Of a stretch of DNA of 64,000 bases, positions 53,290 to 63,897 are shown piece after piece. Made by a program: the position numbers and the translations under genes. Source of the stretch: Agapetus fuscipes. Lineage: Eukaryota > Arthropoda > Insecta > Trichoptera > Glossosomatidae. Location of the stretch: contig OX637356.1 in the NCBI GenBank assembly GCA_951799405.1, forward strand, positions 7,959,229 through 8,023,228, read 5' to 3'. Each line of letters begins with the position of its first letter. Positions within the stretch are counted from its first letter, which is position 1. The notes beneath the pieces are model-generated. The model searched no databases, was not told the origin of the DNA, and saw only the letters and a list, made by a program, of their open reading frames with translations.

Positions 53290-53688
53290 AAACGTTGTTT
53301 TATTTTCACAATAATATTTTGAATCTCGAGTACTTTCGACCTTCAATATTCAGGTCATTATCAAGAGTGATGTATAAAAAAATTAAAATTATTAAGAACA
53401 AACCATAGATCAAAATTATATAAATTCAAATAAATTGGTAGGTATAGGTACAATAAATATGAACTTAATTAAAATTAAATACAACAGTCAAAAATTAAAA
53501 GAAAGAAAAAAATTTTTTTATACATCACTCTTGATAATGACCTGAATATTGAAGGTAGAAAGTACTCGAGATTCAAAATATTATTGTGAAAATAAAACAA
53601 CGTTTAATAAAAAATAATTTGATTTTAAATAAAATGAATTTTCACTGTGTGAATACACAAACCCTACAAAATCTAATAATAATAATAT
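53290..53688 (-). mobile_element. Penelope-like element reduced to inverted ends
   Basis: Same ends as 29070-29850 (TTTTCACAATAATATT, CTCGAGTACTTTCGACCTTC, and inverted AGTACTCGAGATTC, ending with CACTGTGTGAATACACAAAC). The endonuclease remnant is missing. Confidence 0.7.
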
Positions 53689-53689
53689 T

Positions 53690-53977
53690 AGGATGATTTA
53701 TTTGGTGAGCGCTGTTTTTGTGTATATCACACCTCAAGAGCCCTCTGCGAGCTTGGTCGTCGCTGTAGAAAGCGCCAATTCTCAAGCAAGACCCAGTTGT
53801 TGTAAGGTTGGATGGACCTTTCAGGGACCGGTCTTTGGTAAAGGTTTATGAATTTTTAAACTCAGCGAAGAGCACATTCGAAATATAAATGGTATATTTT
53901 TTGTGCTGCGGCGGGATCCGAATCCACAACCCTCCATGTACGAGTCCGAAGTGTTGCCACTGGACTACGGACCGGTC
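53690..53977 (-). repeat. SINE-A copy, no 5S head
   Basis: Close to consensus, AGGATGATTTATTTGGTGAG to GGACTACGGACCGGTCC. It is followed by a (CA)n run instead of 5S. Confidence 0.85.
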
Positions 53978-54016
53978 CAATATACACACACACACGCACA
54001 CCATATACTAGTGTAA

Positions 54017-54262
54017 TCTGTTATCTAAGTTGCAAAGATATATTACATTCAAGATTCATATTAAACGCATGCCCGCAAGCAGGCACATGTAAGTTCGTGC
54101 TTACAAATTCTGCATACGTACTTACAAATTAAAATCGAAACATCAAATGAACATAAACCCTGCTATTTTTGCCGACCTTCCCTGAAACAGGGGTAACATT
54201 GGCAAAATGAATCATTTACAGTATGGGTGGTCAAACTCATACCAACCTAGAATTCAAGGAAT
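54017..54262 (-). repeat. Rep1 copy 19
   Basis: TTATCTAAGTTGCAAAGATA to GAATTCAAGGAA. Confidence 0.85.
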
Positions 54263-54269
54263 GGGAATA

Positions 54270-54820
54270 AGAAACTAGTGCTTAATAAATAATCACCAAA
54301 ATATATCCAGCATCATTATTTTGTAATATTAATTCATTTATAAATAAATTTCAGTATTTTTTTCACCATTAACAATCCATATAAACACAAATGCATTTGA
54401 TAAATTTATTTATTCCGTATTTAAAATTGAATCACATGGTTGATAGATTTTTGTTCAATCAAAATGATTAACTCTAAATAAATTGCATGAAAATAAATTT
54501 CCCATTTCCCAAACAAATTACAAATTCATTTGAATATTCAATACATCATTATAATGTAAAGATAAATGAAACCAAAAATTATTATGAATTGCAAATACAA
54601 AAACATTTTTCTATTGCACAACAGTATAATAAAAACATAATTCTGTATGTATGCGTTCGATTGCATATGTTATTTCAATTATGAATACAAAAATATTCAT
54701 TCCGTTTGCGAATAAATTTGCAACGTATGTTTAATTTGATCAATTATCACAGTTGGATGGTTAACGGGGAAAATGTTTGTAAAGGCTAACAATTCTCCCT
54801 ACAAATGGACGAGTAGTTTA
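54270..54820. other. Unassigned AT-rich sequence
   Basis: No feature recognised. The frame at 54487-54684 is low complexity. Confidence 0.4.
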
Positions 54821-54824
54821 TGAA

Positions 54825-54945
54825 GCTCAACCGAAAATGTATGAAAACTGAAACGCTCACTGTAGGTCATGTTTTAGTGTCCATACGTTTTTTGGTAATC
54901 GCTATTGCTTAGTTTAAAGTAAAGTTGTATACTTTGTATAGCCCA
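54825..54945. repeat. Pal1-family palindrome
   Basis: ACCGAAAATGTATGAAAACT...AAACGCTC pairs with GTTTTAGTGTCCATACGTTTT. Confidence 0.55.
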
Positions 54946-55099
54946 CCCCGTGGTGTTATTTTTTTTATTGGCTGTAGGTGTGTAGAACGCTTAATTTTAT
55001 TACCCAATTGAATATCACCATTTGTTGGCTGAAAAAGGCTGTTTTTTTTAATACAACATTTTTTCATTCGTATACCTTATTATAAAGGTCATAGTAAAA

Positions 55100-56000
55100 C
55101 GTTTCGTCCCCTTAGTACATGTTTGTCTTATGTCCATCAGAGGTAATTTTTGAAAGAACAATGTTTGTATGTAAACTGGTGTTATGTTTACAATTGAAGG
55201 TACCTTCCAGGATGTACCTTCAAGGATACTTACTCCAGCTAGCTATCATGAGCATCACTCTCAGGGCGTGGGGTTCTTTCCTTGTGTTGCTTACTTGTAT
55301 TTTGGGAAGGGTTGTATATTAAAAGATAAGTTTAACATGAACAAATAATGGTTTATTTACTTTGGTGATATGGGGGAAAAAGGGGAAATAAAGGAATGGC
55401 CCGACCTGCACCTTGTCACTTAAACACTCCCTACTCTGTTGACTGGAGTTCCGAACCGAAAGCCTGGGGCAGCGCCCTAGGCTAGCGGCGGCTCACAAGG
55501 CGGACGCCTCCACACGTTGGAGCCCCTGGGTGGGCGCTTCTATGAACGTCTCTGGTCCACTAGGCGGGTGCCTTGCTGGCAGGAAATCCAAGTAGATGGG
55601 GAGGAGGGAGCTTCATGGTAATGCCCCCTCTTGCACCACTTGGTGCTTGGTTGCCGACGTCTGACCCTGTTCAACTCTTGCCCAGAACTGATGAGCGACG
55701 GCCCGATTAGTTCGCACGGCGCAGTTTGGCCGCTTCCGTGACCGTTCGGCTCACAAAACACACTATACACTTCGAGATTGTTCTTTCTATGTTATTTTAA
55801 AATAACATTACACTGGGCCAAAGTGTCTTACAATTTAAAAAAAATTAAACGGCTCTCGCGTTATCGTGTTTTTACTTTTTTTTTTTGCTCAGATTGTGTA
55901 GAATGTGATTTTTGAGACAATTTCATTGAAAAGTCATCTTGTAATCTGTAAAAGTCATGTTGGATAAACCAAACAAGCACTGCAAGGACGGTTTATATAA
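55100..56000 (+). mobile_element. TIR element with GC-rich interior
   Basis: Left end CGTCCCCTTAGTACATGTTT and GTCTTATGTCCATCAGAGG; right end GATTGTGTAGAATGTGATTT and CCAAACAAGCACTG. The ends are inverted relatives (TAGTGCTTGTTTG...TTAT). Shorter copies at 57958-58220 and 62775-63160 lack the interior (about 55180-55880). Confidence 0.55.
55400..55780. other. GC-rich block inside the TIR element
   Basis: Markedly GC-rich for this window, with many CpG. The minus-strand frame 55540-55770 starts MYSVFCEPNGHGSG and is open for 76 codons. I recognise no domain. It may be the interior of a longer element, a nested insertion, or a captured sequence. Confidence 0.35.
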
Positions 56001-56149
56001 ATGAATGTTATGAAATAAGAATATTTGAAAAGATTTGTAATGATCAAAGGTTTACAAGGAAAAAAACTTAAAAGCTACGAGGTAATAATAAGGATAGGAA
56101 AACAAAAATTTAAATGCATTTGTTGTAGAAAAGTTTGATTCTACGCAAC

Positions 56150-56310
56150 GAGATGCAACTAAGCTACACATAAAGTGTAAATTCTTACCTCGTTCTTTCT
56201 GAAGGATCGCATGTGTTGAGTGAGCGTATATATTTTTACAGGTAAGGTGGCCGGTCTTACGTCAACCACTATAATTAAAGTGAAGGTTTCCCAGTTCCCA
56301 ATAAATAGAA
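56150..56310 (-). repeat. SINE-B 3' part
   Basis: CAACTAAGCTACACATAAAG to GGTTTCCCAGTTCCC. The head is missing. Confidence 0.7.
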
Positions 56311-56319
56311 AGAAAATAA

Positions 56320-57130
56320 AGATGTATTTTGTGATGTTTTTGTGATGATCTTTAAATTTATTAAGATGAAAAAGATTTTACAGCCAACCATGAAAAAATA
56401 TTCATGTGTTTTTAAAAACTACTAAAACACCAACAATTTCAATTCTATACGTTTTCATTAGAGTAACGCATAAAAAAAAAAATATAAGAGATTTAAGGGG
56501 AATGGTATTATTCCATGACTTTTCTAGACTAATTATGAAATAAAAAGTAAGTAGATGTATACGTATTCAGATTTGCGAGGTAAAATAAATACGATAAGCA
56601 CAGTAAAACCTATAGTAAAATTCGTAGTAGAGTGGTAATCGAACCGAGAAAACGGAATCAACATAAAATATATCCCTGTCGCACCCTCACTCCGCCGTCC
56701 GACATAATAAATTTGCCACTCTCGATGGCCTCTGTTTACGTAAAAAGAGCGAAACACCCCCAGCAGAAAAAGCGGAGGGCTCGAACCATTCATCTCTTAA
56801 AGCCTGCGCCCATACAAATTGTAAGGGTGCTGGCTTTAGGGGAGTGTCACCCGAAAGCCTGATATACCCTTAATTTGAGTATCGCTATTTGTTTTATCTG
56901 AAATGGATCGTTTAGTATTTTTTTTCTCATGAACGAATGGGAAAAAAATATATTTGTTTGTGTAGATTTTCTTATTTATATCAAAGGGTGAAGAAAGTGA
57001 AAATATTCATACAAGATGAAAATTTAAAAAAATTGTGGCAAAGGGAAACATATGGCTTAGTTTATGTTTTAAAGAAATTCACATTAGAAAATAACGTTAA
57101 AACGACACGCCAGCTTTTCATTCTATATTT
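56320..57130. other. Unassigned
   Basis: A GC-richer patch at 56660-56860 (ACCCTCACTCCGCCGTCCG) is open on both strands, but no family was recognised. Confidence 0.35.
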
Positions 57131-57137
57131 GCCGCCA

Positions 57138-57322
57138 TAGAGGGAACGGCGGCAGGAGTTGCAAGGTTTATGTCCATGTGAGGTTTTCTTTATTTGTATG
57201 CACACATGCAGAATGTGTAGGCGCGAACCTACATGTGCCTGTCTGTAGGCATGCATTTCATATGAGCCTTTAAAGCTTACATATCCTTGCAGCTTAGATT
57301 ATAGATAGATAGATAGATAGAG
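57138..57322 (+). repeat. Rep1 copy 20, 5'-truncated, (AGAT)n tail
   Basis: GGAACGGCGGCAGGAGTTGC to TTAGATTATAGATAGATAG. Confidence 0.75.
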
Positions 57323-57550
57323 GCATTTGAGATAGAGACATCTGGCGTCCAATGGACGAAACTTTTTATAGATTTTGTTAGGTATAAGATAATTATCTTT
57401 CAAACATATTTTGTTCATATTTGAATTACCTACTGTTTGATGCAAAAAAATGTGTATTTTATTCTTCATTTACATGCTGTAGCAAAGGTATATAAAAAAG
57501 TGTAGTAATTCTAAGAAAAAAATGCTATTTTACTTTCAATCTTCAAGGGT

Positions 57551-57852
57551 AAGCAACATTGGGCGTGGTCAGTGCTTGGATGGGTAACCGCTCAGGTACA
57601 CCGCGTGTCGTTGGCATCTTGGACCGGTCCGTAGTCCGTAGTGGCATCACTTCGGACTCGTAAATGGAAGGTTGTGGATTCGGATCCCGGCGGAGCACAA
57701 AAATATACCATTTATATTTCGAATGTGCTTTTCGCTGGGTTGAAAAATTCATAAAACCTTTACCAATGACCGGTCACCAAAGGTCCATCCAGCCTTACAG
57801 CAACTAGGGTCTTGCTTGAGTATTGGCGCTCTGTAGCGACGACCAAGCTCGT
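57551..57852 (+). repeat. 5S-headed SINE-A copy
   Basis: 57551-57618 is the 3' half of 5S (AAGCAACATTGGGCGTGG...GTGTCGTTGGC), starting at exactly the same 5S position as the copy ending at 8995. The tRNA-like head is 57622-57700 (box B GGATTCGGATCCCGG). The body runs to GACGACCAAGCTCG. Confidence 0.85.
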
Positions 57853-57854
57853 AC

Positions 57855-57943
57855 CCCTCTGCGGCACTACAACAAGTGTCATAGACCCCTAGAGTCTTTA
57901 GAATCTAGGGAGTCTCCCGCACAGGATTTCTTAAAAAAAAAAA
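57855..57943. repeat. Short repeat, copy 2 (with 50833-50922)
   Basis: CCTCTGCGGCACTACAACAA, GACCCCTAGAGTC, GAATCTAGGGAGTCTCCC, GGATTTCTTAAAAAAA. Confidence 0.55.
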
Positions 57944-57957
57944 AGGGTGTTAAATAT

Positions 57958-58220
57958 AAAAAAGACTCCACCATTTAATCGCCACCAGTGCTTGTTTGGC
58001 TTATTCGACATTTGATTCAAAGATGGCCTTTCAATGGCATTGTCTTATGAATCACATTCTACACAATCTAAGCTAAGAGAAAAACGTAAAACACGATGAT
58101 TCGAGAGTTGAAATATTTTTAAAATCAATTTCCAGTTTTCATAAGACACATTGTTCCAGTACGCATACAAACATTGCTCATGCGAAATTTCTCTCTGATG
58201 GACATAAGACAAACAAGGAC
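57958..58220 (-). mobile_element. TIR MITE, short form
   Basis: Plus strand starts CGCCACCAGTGCTTGTTTGG and ends GACATAAGACAAACAAGGAC...GGACG. The ends are inverted. The interior (CACATTCTACACAATCTAAG) matches 55895 and 63054. Confidence 0.6.
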
Positions 58221-58224
58221 TAAG

Positions 58225-58755
58225 AGGACGATTTGATACTCGTGCCCCTAAGCTTCCATAACAAAATCTCAATAATTCAAATGAAAAAATAAACTATTGT
58301 AAGTTGAGTTAAGTAAATAACATCATTGAATAATTGGCCAGACAAATATTATTTCCAACTTTTTATAGGAAATATTTTTCTTTGCATCGTTTTCATGTAA
58401 TGATTTCCATTGATCATTTCTTATTCCCGAAAAACAAATACTGTGTTCATCACATGATTGATACTTTAGTAGGCGTGACCACTTCGAGCACTCAATATCT
58501 TCTCATCCCTCTCCAAGGGATACTGGGAAGTTCACCCCATACGACACTTCATCCCCCAGTCCAGTGGACACTAGAATGACTTATGAATAAACTTCATGTG
58601 ACAAGACTCGGTCGAAAAACAAATCACATTTGTGTGAGAGTCCCGTGTGTATGCTATGTTTTCTTTTAGTAAATGAATTCGTCATATTTTGGGCGACAAA
58701 AATATATCACAATGGTATACCTATAATCTGTAATGTAAGATGAAAAGATTTATTA
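58225..58755. other. Unassigned
   Basis: No feature recognised. Confidence 0.4.
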
Positions 58756-58763
58756 TTAACATT

Positions 58764-59015
58764 CTTATAGGTTGGTATGCGGCTGACCACCCATACGGTA
58801 AAAAATGGTTCACTTTGCCAATATCACCCCTTTTTCAGGGAAAGTCAGCAAGGGTTGCAGGGTGTATTTTCATTTGAGATTAGGGTTTTTATGTTGTAGG
58901 TTCAATTGCGGCATATTTGAGCGCAAACTTATACATGTTTGCTTGTGAGAATGCATATAATGTGAATCTCCAATGTTGCATATATTTGCAACTTAGATAA
59001 GATTAGATTAGATTA
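58764..59015 (+). repeat. Rep1 copy 21
   Basis: TTCTTATAGGTTGGTATGCG to AACTTAGATAAGATTAGATT. Tail unit ATTAG. Confidence 0.85.
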
Positions 59016-59139
59016 TTTATGTTTTAGGCAAGTTCACTAGCAATTACTTCTAAGAATGCATTTTTTTCTAAAATTAATAAAATATTTAAAACTTTCACTG
59101 TCCTTTCTTGAAAAAGTTGTGGACAAAAATGACTTATTT

Positions 59140-59475
59140 TTAATTAATAATGTTAAAATAAAACACAGTTTTTCTTCACGAGTTAATCTATTTCCTCAAG
59201 CACTTTCGACAGGGGCGTGCATCCCATACAGGCACATGTACCGAATATATAGGCAATATATGATAATAAAGAAAACGCATTTTAGCTCAATTTCGAAATT
59301 TCAAATTCAAAATTAAGGGTTGATTGGAGCCATTGTTAGCACTTCAGTCAATTTCACATGAGTTATTTTAAAGGAATAGGAAAAAAATAAAATTGAAATG
59401 TTTTTGCCTATACCTTATGCACGCGCCTAGCTTTCGATGTTATCATATCATTATCAAGAGGACAACTAAAAGATC
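59140..59475 (-). repeat. Penelope-like end split by a hAT-like MITE
   Basis: AAAATAAAACACAGTTTTTC...CTCAAGCACTTTCGA at left, and CTTTCGATGTTATCAT...ATTATCAAGAGG at right. These are contiguous in 29082-29155-like ends. Confidence 0.6.
59210..59429 (+). mobile_element. hAT-like MITE with 8-bp target duplication
   Basis: 220 bp. Left TIR CAGGGGCGTGCAT, right end ATGCACGCGCCTA. Flanks ACTTTCGA (59202-59209) and GCTTTCGA (59430-59437), an 8-bp duplication with one change, as expected for the hAT superfamily. A second copy is at 20417-20636. Confidence 0.65.
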
Positions 59476-59479
59476 TAAA

Positions 59480-60165
59480 AATACAAATGTGAATTCTGGA
59501 GGAAGTTTAAAAATAATATTTTTACGGTACATAGTGCTTTATTTAAACCAAACATTAAATTCAGCGAATGTTTTGAAAAGTTGATTCAAGAAATTACATT
59601 AGTGCAAATTCATGTATTCCTGAATAATTTATATCCGTAATTTGTACTTTTTTCCATGCACAAACGGCCAATAGATCAGAAGCAAAAAAGACAAGATACA
59701 CAAAAAAAAACCCAAACTGTCCTTAACATTAAAAAAATCCCTTTAACAAACTTACGGACCCGAAGAAACTTTTCCTTGGATGACCCTTAATCAATCTAAT
59801 AACCCTCTTTTTTCCGGGTTTCCTTTGAAGAAAAAAAGACTAAATGGAAAAGAGGAAACTGAAAAAAAGTTGTTGACATCCTAGAAAGAAAAAAAAAACA
59901 TGTCGGCATTCAGCTACTTTATGTTTATAAGGCGTCATAAAAAACGTACAGACAGAACAAAAGGCTGTTGGAGTTGCTTTTTGATATTGAAAAACGGTTT
60001 GCGATGTTGTTGCTGGCTAAAAGGGTTGAAATATATTGTGTAATGTTGTTTTCAACGGATATCATAAGTTACTGTTACAATACAGATTGAATTATCACAT
60101 ACATATTTTGAAGTACAAATACCATAATAAAATCTGAAATATGAACACATTCTCTTTTTTAATAT
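59480..60165. other. Unassigned AT-rich sequence
   Basis: No feature recognised. Confidence 0.4.
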
Positions 60166-60167
60166 CC

Positions 60168-60805
60168 CAATCCGTAGTCTAGTGGTCAACACATCTGATT
60201 CGTAATAGGAAGGTCGTGGGTTTGAATACCGATGGAGCACAAAAATGGACCATTTATATTTTCAAATACGCTCTTCGATGGGTGAAAAATTTATATAAAA
60301 AACGCAACGCAACTAAGCTACACATATAGTGTAACTTATTGCCACGTTATCCCCGAAGGGGTCGCATGTGGCGAGTTGAACCTATTTATTTTTACAGGGC
60401 CGGCCTTACGCCAACCACTTCAGTTGAAGTGGGGGTTTCCCAGCTCCCGAGGGGGCTGGTACTCATTTCTTGTGAAGGCTGAGTAAACCTTGCCGGTATT
60501 TTTATTATGGGGTTTGAAATAAACATCGAAAGAGGAAATTATTTCTGACACCCTCCTCGGTGGGATTCGAACCCGAGCTCACGGGGTAGAATGCAAGCAC
60601 TCTACCAACTGAGCTATCGACCGGAATATATACCTTTACCAAAGACCAGTCACTAAAGGTCCATCCAGCCTTACAGCAACTGGGTCTTGCTTGAAGATTT
60701 GCGCTTTCTACAGTAACGACCAAGCTTGCAGAGGGCTCTTGAGGTGTGATTCACAAAAAAAACAGCGCTCACCAAAGAGATCATCCTGATATTATTATTA
60801 TTCCA
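60168..60805 (+). repeat. SINE-A copy split by SINE-B
   Basis: 60168-60297: head (CAATCCGTAGTCTAGTGG, box B GGTTTGAATACCG). 60627-60805: rest of the body and (ATT)n tail. Removing the SINE-B restores a continuous SINE-A. Confidence 0.85.
60298..60626 (-). repeat. SINE-B copy, near consensus, inside SINE-A
   Basis: (CGCAA)n tail at 60300-60311, body, head TCCGGTCGATAGCTCAGTTG, box B GGTTCGAATCCCACC on the minus strand. Flanked by TATATA on both sides. Confidence 0.9.
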
Positions 60806-60969
60806 ATTGAAGCTCTTCGAATTTGGTAGCCGTCTAATTGTGTAGTGTGTGGTCTAGCGTTGTCACGAAGCAGCAGTGGCCTAGAGCGATTGACCAGCCT
60901 CGGTTGTTTAGCAGCTAGCTTTTCCACTTGCTTATGCCATTTACATTTAACAAAATGTTTGATAAGCAA
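60802..60969 (-). pseudogene. mariner transposase fragment
   Basis: The minus strand reads PRLVNRSRPLLLRDNARPHT, the mariner-type segment around the second catalytic aspartate (D-N-A-R-P-H). The rest, including the D(34)D end, is missing. The SINE-A tail abuts it. Confidence 0.7.
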
Positions 60970-61635
60970 GTAAAATTTAATAAAATATTATCGTTTATTT
61001 TCCCTACATACTGTTTTTCTTTCATTTAAAAACATTAATATATTTTTTTATGAAAACGTCAGAGTTCTTTCAGATAAGAATTACAAATTGAATAAATTAT
61101 CTTACCAAAAAATACATGCCAAAGGTTAAAATAAAAACGAAACGAGATTTCCGGAGATAAACTACGCTATATTTTTTATACGTAAGGTAAACAGGCAAAA
61201 AACAAAAAGGTAAATTATGTTGAAGGAATAATTAATTTCGGGATAAAATAACAATCTACCATGATGAATAAATTTGTAAGCATTTCCTAAAAATCTTTTT
61301 ACAAAAATGATCATTAAAAATGAATCAGGGTTCTTCAGGGTTGTACACCGGGTATTAAAGACGAAGGGTAGCATTATATAATATTGTATTTTTCCTGCTG
61401 TAAGGGTTGAAATCTCAAAGGTAGGAGCGACCCCTGGGCATTAAAATTACAGTGAATAATGTGAGGGTTCGGAGAAAGTTCCAGACTCGCAAAATGGATT
61501 AAATTGTTAATGGTGTTTGTTAAAAAATCGAAAATTTGTTTGCATGTACTAAATGAGGAATATTGTACCAATTAGGATGAATTGGATGTTTCAACAATAT
61601 AATTTAAAATACACGATTCATATTGATTGTACTTG
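60970..61635. other. Unassigned AT-rich sequence
   Basis: No feature recognised. Confidence 0.4.
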
Positions 61636-61639
61636 TATC

Positions 61640-61870
61640 CAGCCGCCATTTCAGAAGGCGTAGCCATTATCTCAACTCTGTTCTGCCCTTGCCCTTTTCT
61701 TTCAACTCCTCAAGATTCATCACTCTCTTCATGCATACTCTATTACTTTTCTCATTTAGCAGATATCATTGATTTGTAATTTCGCTTATTTGATCGATCC
61801 ATTTTTTCTTGGTCTTTCTCTTCCACGCTCATCTTTGAATTTTCTTTTTTTTGAACTTTTTTGTAATTCC
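61640..61870 (-). pseudogene. LINE ORF2 3' scrap
   Basis: The minus strand carries GAGCGTGGAAGAGAAAGACC, coding for R-G-R-E-x-P-R-K-K-W-I-D-Q-I-like sequence, the G-R-x-x-x-W-I-D-Q motif. The 3' end differs from the 35050 family. Confidence 0.45.
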
Positions 61871-61954
61871 TTTATTGTTTTTTTTTTGATACCTGAATTA
61901 TTTCATTGTAGGTAATCTTTTTTACTTTCAGCCTCTTACGGACTGTTAAATGTG

Positions 61955-62400
61955 AATTTTAATAAAACGTGGGATTATTTTTTTAAATAAAAAAAAAATA
62001 CGTTTTTTTTTGAGTCGTTACTAACATTTTCAGAGAACCTCCATTTTAGATGTATATGAAGTATAAGGGATAAATGAATATAATAATAATGATAATATAG
62101 CTAATATCCAACTCACCCCCCCCATTACATCTTCTATACTATGAATATTGGCTCCACCCATAAAGTCACCATCCCTCTCTCCCACATCGACCTTGTTGCC
62201 ACCCCCTCCTCTTACAAGTACCGCCTCTACATCCCACTCACCTGTCTTTGTTTTTAAGTTTAATTTTACTCATAATTTGTTTCATAAAGAAGGAGGTTCT
62301 CCAAAAATGTTAGTAACGACTCAAAAGAAAACATTTAAGTGGAAAAAAACAAAGACGATTTTTTTTTTAATTTTATTTATAAAAAATAATAACATCTTTT
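61955..62400. repeat. Penelope-like element with inverted ends
   Basis: TTGAGTCGTTACTAACATTT...GAACCTCC (62010-62042) is inverted at 62291-62323. The interior is Pro-codon-rich C-rich sequence (62110-62240), like the ORF tails of such elements. The core is degenerate. Confidence 0.45.
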
Positions 62401-62454
62401 AATACTGGCTTGTACAAAAATCTTTCGAAAATACATTTTTATTCTGTAATTTAT

Positions 62455-62690
62455 AAGGTGAGACGGTGACCATCCTTAATGTAAAAAAATATTCACTTTG
62501 CCAATGCCCCACCTGTTTCAAGGACGATCAGAATGTTCATTTCAGATTTAGGTTATAATTTTTAAGTACACGTGCAGCATATGCAAGCGCAAACTTACAA
62601 AAATGCTCTTGGATTGACTAGATCACGAAACGGCGTTATAAAGAAATCAGTAAAACTTATCCTCTGCTTATGGGCATGTATTAAATATAA
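62455..62690 (+). repeat. Rep1 copy 22, with LINE tail inserted
   Basis: GGTGAGACGGTGACCATCC to GCTTATGGGCATGTATTAAA, interrupted by 62604-62655. Confidence 0.7.
62604..62655 (+). repeat. Short LINE 3' end insertion
   Basis: CTCTTGGATTGACTAGATC and ACGAAACGGCGTTATAAAG match the 3' UTR of the LINE at 18763-19075. Flanks resemble an AAACTTA duplication. Confidence 0.5.
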
Positions 62691-62774
62691 ATAAATAAAT
62701 GCCTTTCTTCAAAAAAGAGATTCTATATTACCTTTACATAAATGTTTACCAGCCTCTCATTTATTTATTACTTT

Positions 62775-63160
62775 CCCCTAGTGCTTGTTTGTATTATCTC
62801 CAACAGAGGTTATTTCACATGAGCAAAGTTTGTATGTGTACTGGACAAATGTGTCGACTTTCAGTTGAAGTGAGGGTTTTCCAGCTCCCGGGGGGCTGGT
62901 TCTCATTTCTTGAGAAAGCTGAGTAAACCTTGAGAGCAAACCCTTGTTCTCGGCATGGAATGGAAGCATTCTATCAGAAGAATAACATTGAAATTGATTT
63001 TGAAAGTATTAATAACCATTCGGACATTATCGTGTTGTAAGTTTTTTTTCTTAGCTTAGATTGTATAGAATGTGATTCTTAAGACTATTTCATTTAAAGG
63101 TATTTGAATCATACACATAGTAGATAAGCCAAACAAGCACTGGGCGGACAATTAATGTTA
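62775..63160 (+). mobile_element. TIR MITE split by a SINE-B
   Basis: Left TTCCCCTAGTGCTTGTTTG, right GATAAGCCAAACAAGCACTG. The interior is interrupted by SINE-B at 62855-62985. Confidence 0.6.
62855..62985 (-). repeat. SINE-B copy with internal deletion
   Basis: TTTCAGTTGAAGTGAGGGTT, CTCATTTCTTGAGAAAGC, GGCATGGAATGGAAGCATTC. The 3' end and box B are partly missing. Confidence 0.75.
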
Positions 63161-63169
63161 ACAATTTAC

Positions 63170-63895
63170 AACAAAACAAGCATCAAAATAAAATCAGTGT
63201 ATTTTCATTTAAAATCACATCCGCTGCGTAATTAGTTATTCAATTGTTTTTTTAAAATAAATATAGAACACCAGAGGAAACGAAACAAACTCAACCCTTT
63301 ACAGTATTTCCTGTAAAGGCAAACAAGATTTTTTTTACAATTTGACAATGAACTCAAATACAGCGTTTATGTAAAAGTATATGTGATAATAAACAGCGCT
63401 TCGTGGCGAGCGTTTTAGATTATCTACATTTTCGGTGCCTTAGGGTAGAGGAGAGAGAATGTTGGTGTGAGAAGGGGATGGCCTGAATATACGAATACAA
63501 ATGGTTAAAAAAATTAAGCCGAGTTTATTTGGCGCCGAGAATTAGTTTAGAAGAGTTGGCGGGCGGAGCTGCGGCTACCAAGCTAGCCGGCTTGCCACAA
63601 ATTACCCCCAAAATGAGCAATGTTCACAAGCATTCGTGTAACTTTGGTTTAAATTTTTCATGTGATGTTTCTTCATGTGTCGTTTATGGTGTGATCTGTT
63701 TTAGGTTCATATGTGATGTGATATTTTATTGTTGTGCTGTTTTATTATAGTGATATACTTTCTGTGTTGTTTTGTAATAGTGATGTTTTGTCATGTGATG
63801 CACTGGCATTGTAATGTTCTGTCATGTATCATTTTGTCACTGCTGGTCTATCCTGTTACCGTTTTAACGTAATATGACTACACATATAGAGCAAC
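63170..63895. other. Unassigned, with a Pal1-like hairpin near 63355-63445
   Basis: CAGCGCTTCGTGGCGAGCG is the hairpin centre. A frame at 63529-63750 starts APRISLEELAGGAAATKLAG, then turns Cys/Phe-rich. Not recognised. (TGATGTT)-like repetition at 63700-63840. Confidence 0.35.
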
Positions 63896-63897
63896 TT

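Noticed and set aside
60560..60626. Functional tRNA genes at the SINE heads
   Set aside because: Box A and B are present, but acceptor and other stems do not close and the same heads recur with SINE bodies.
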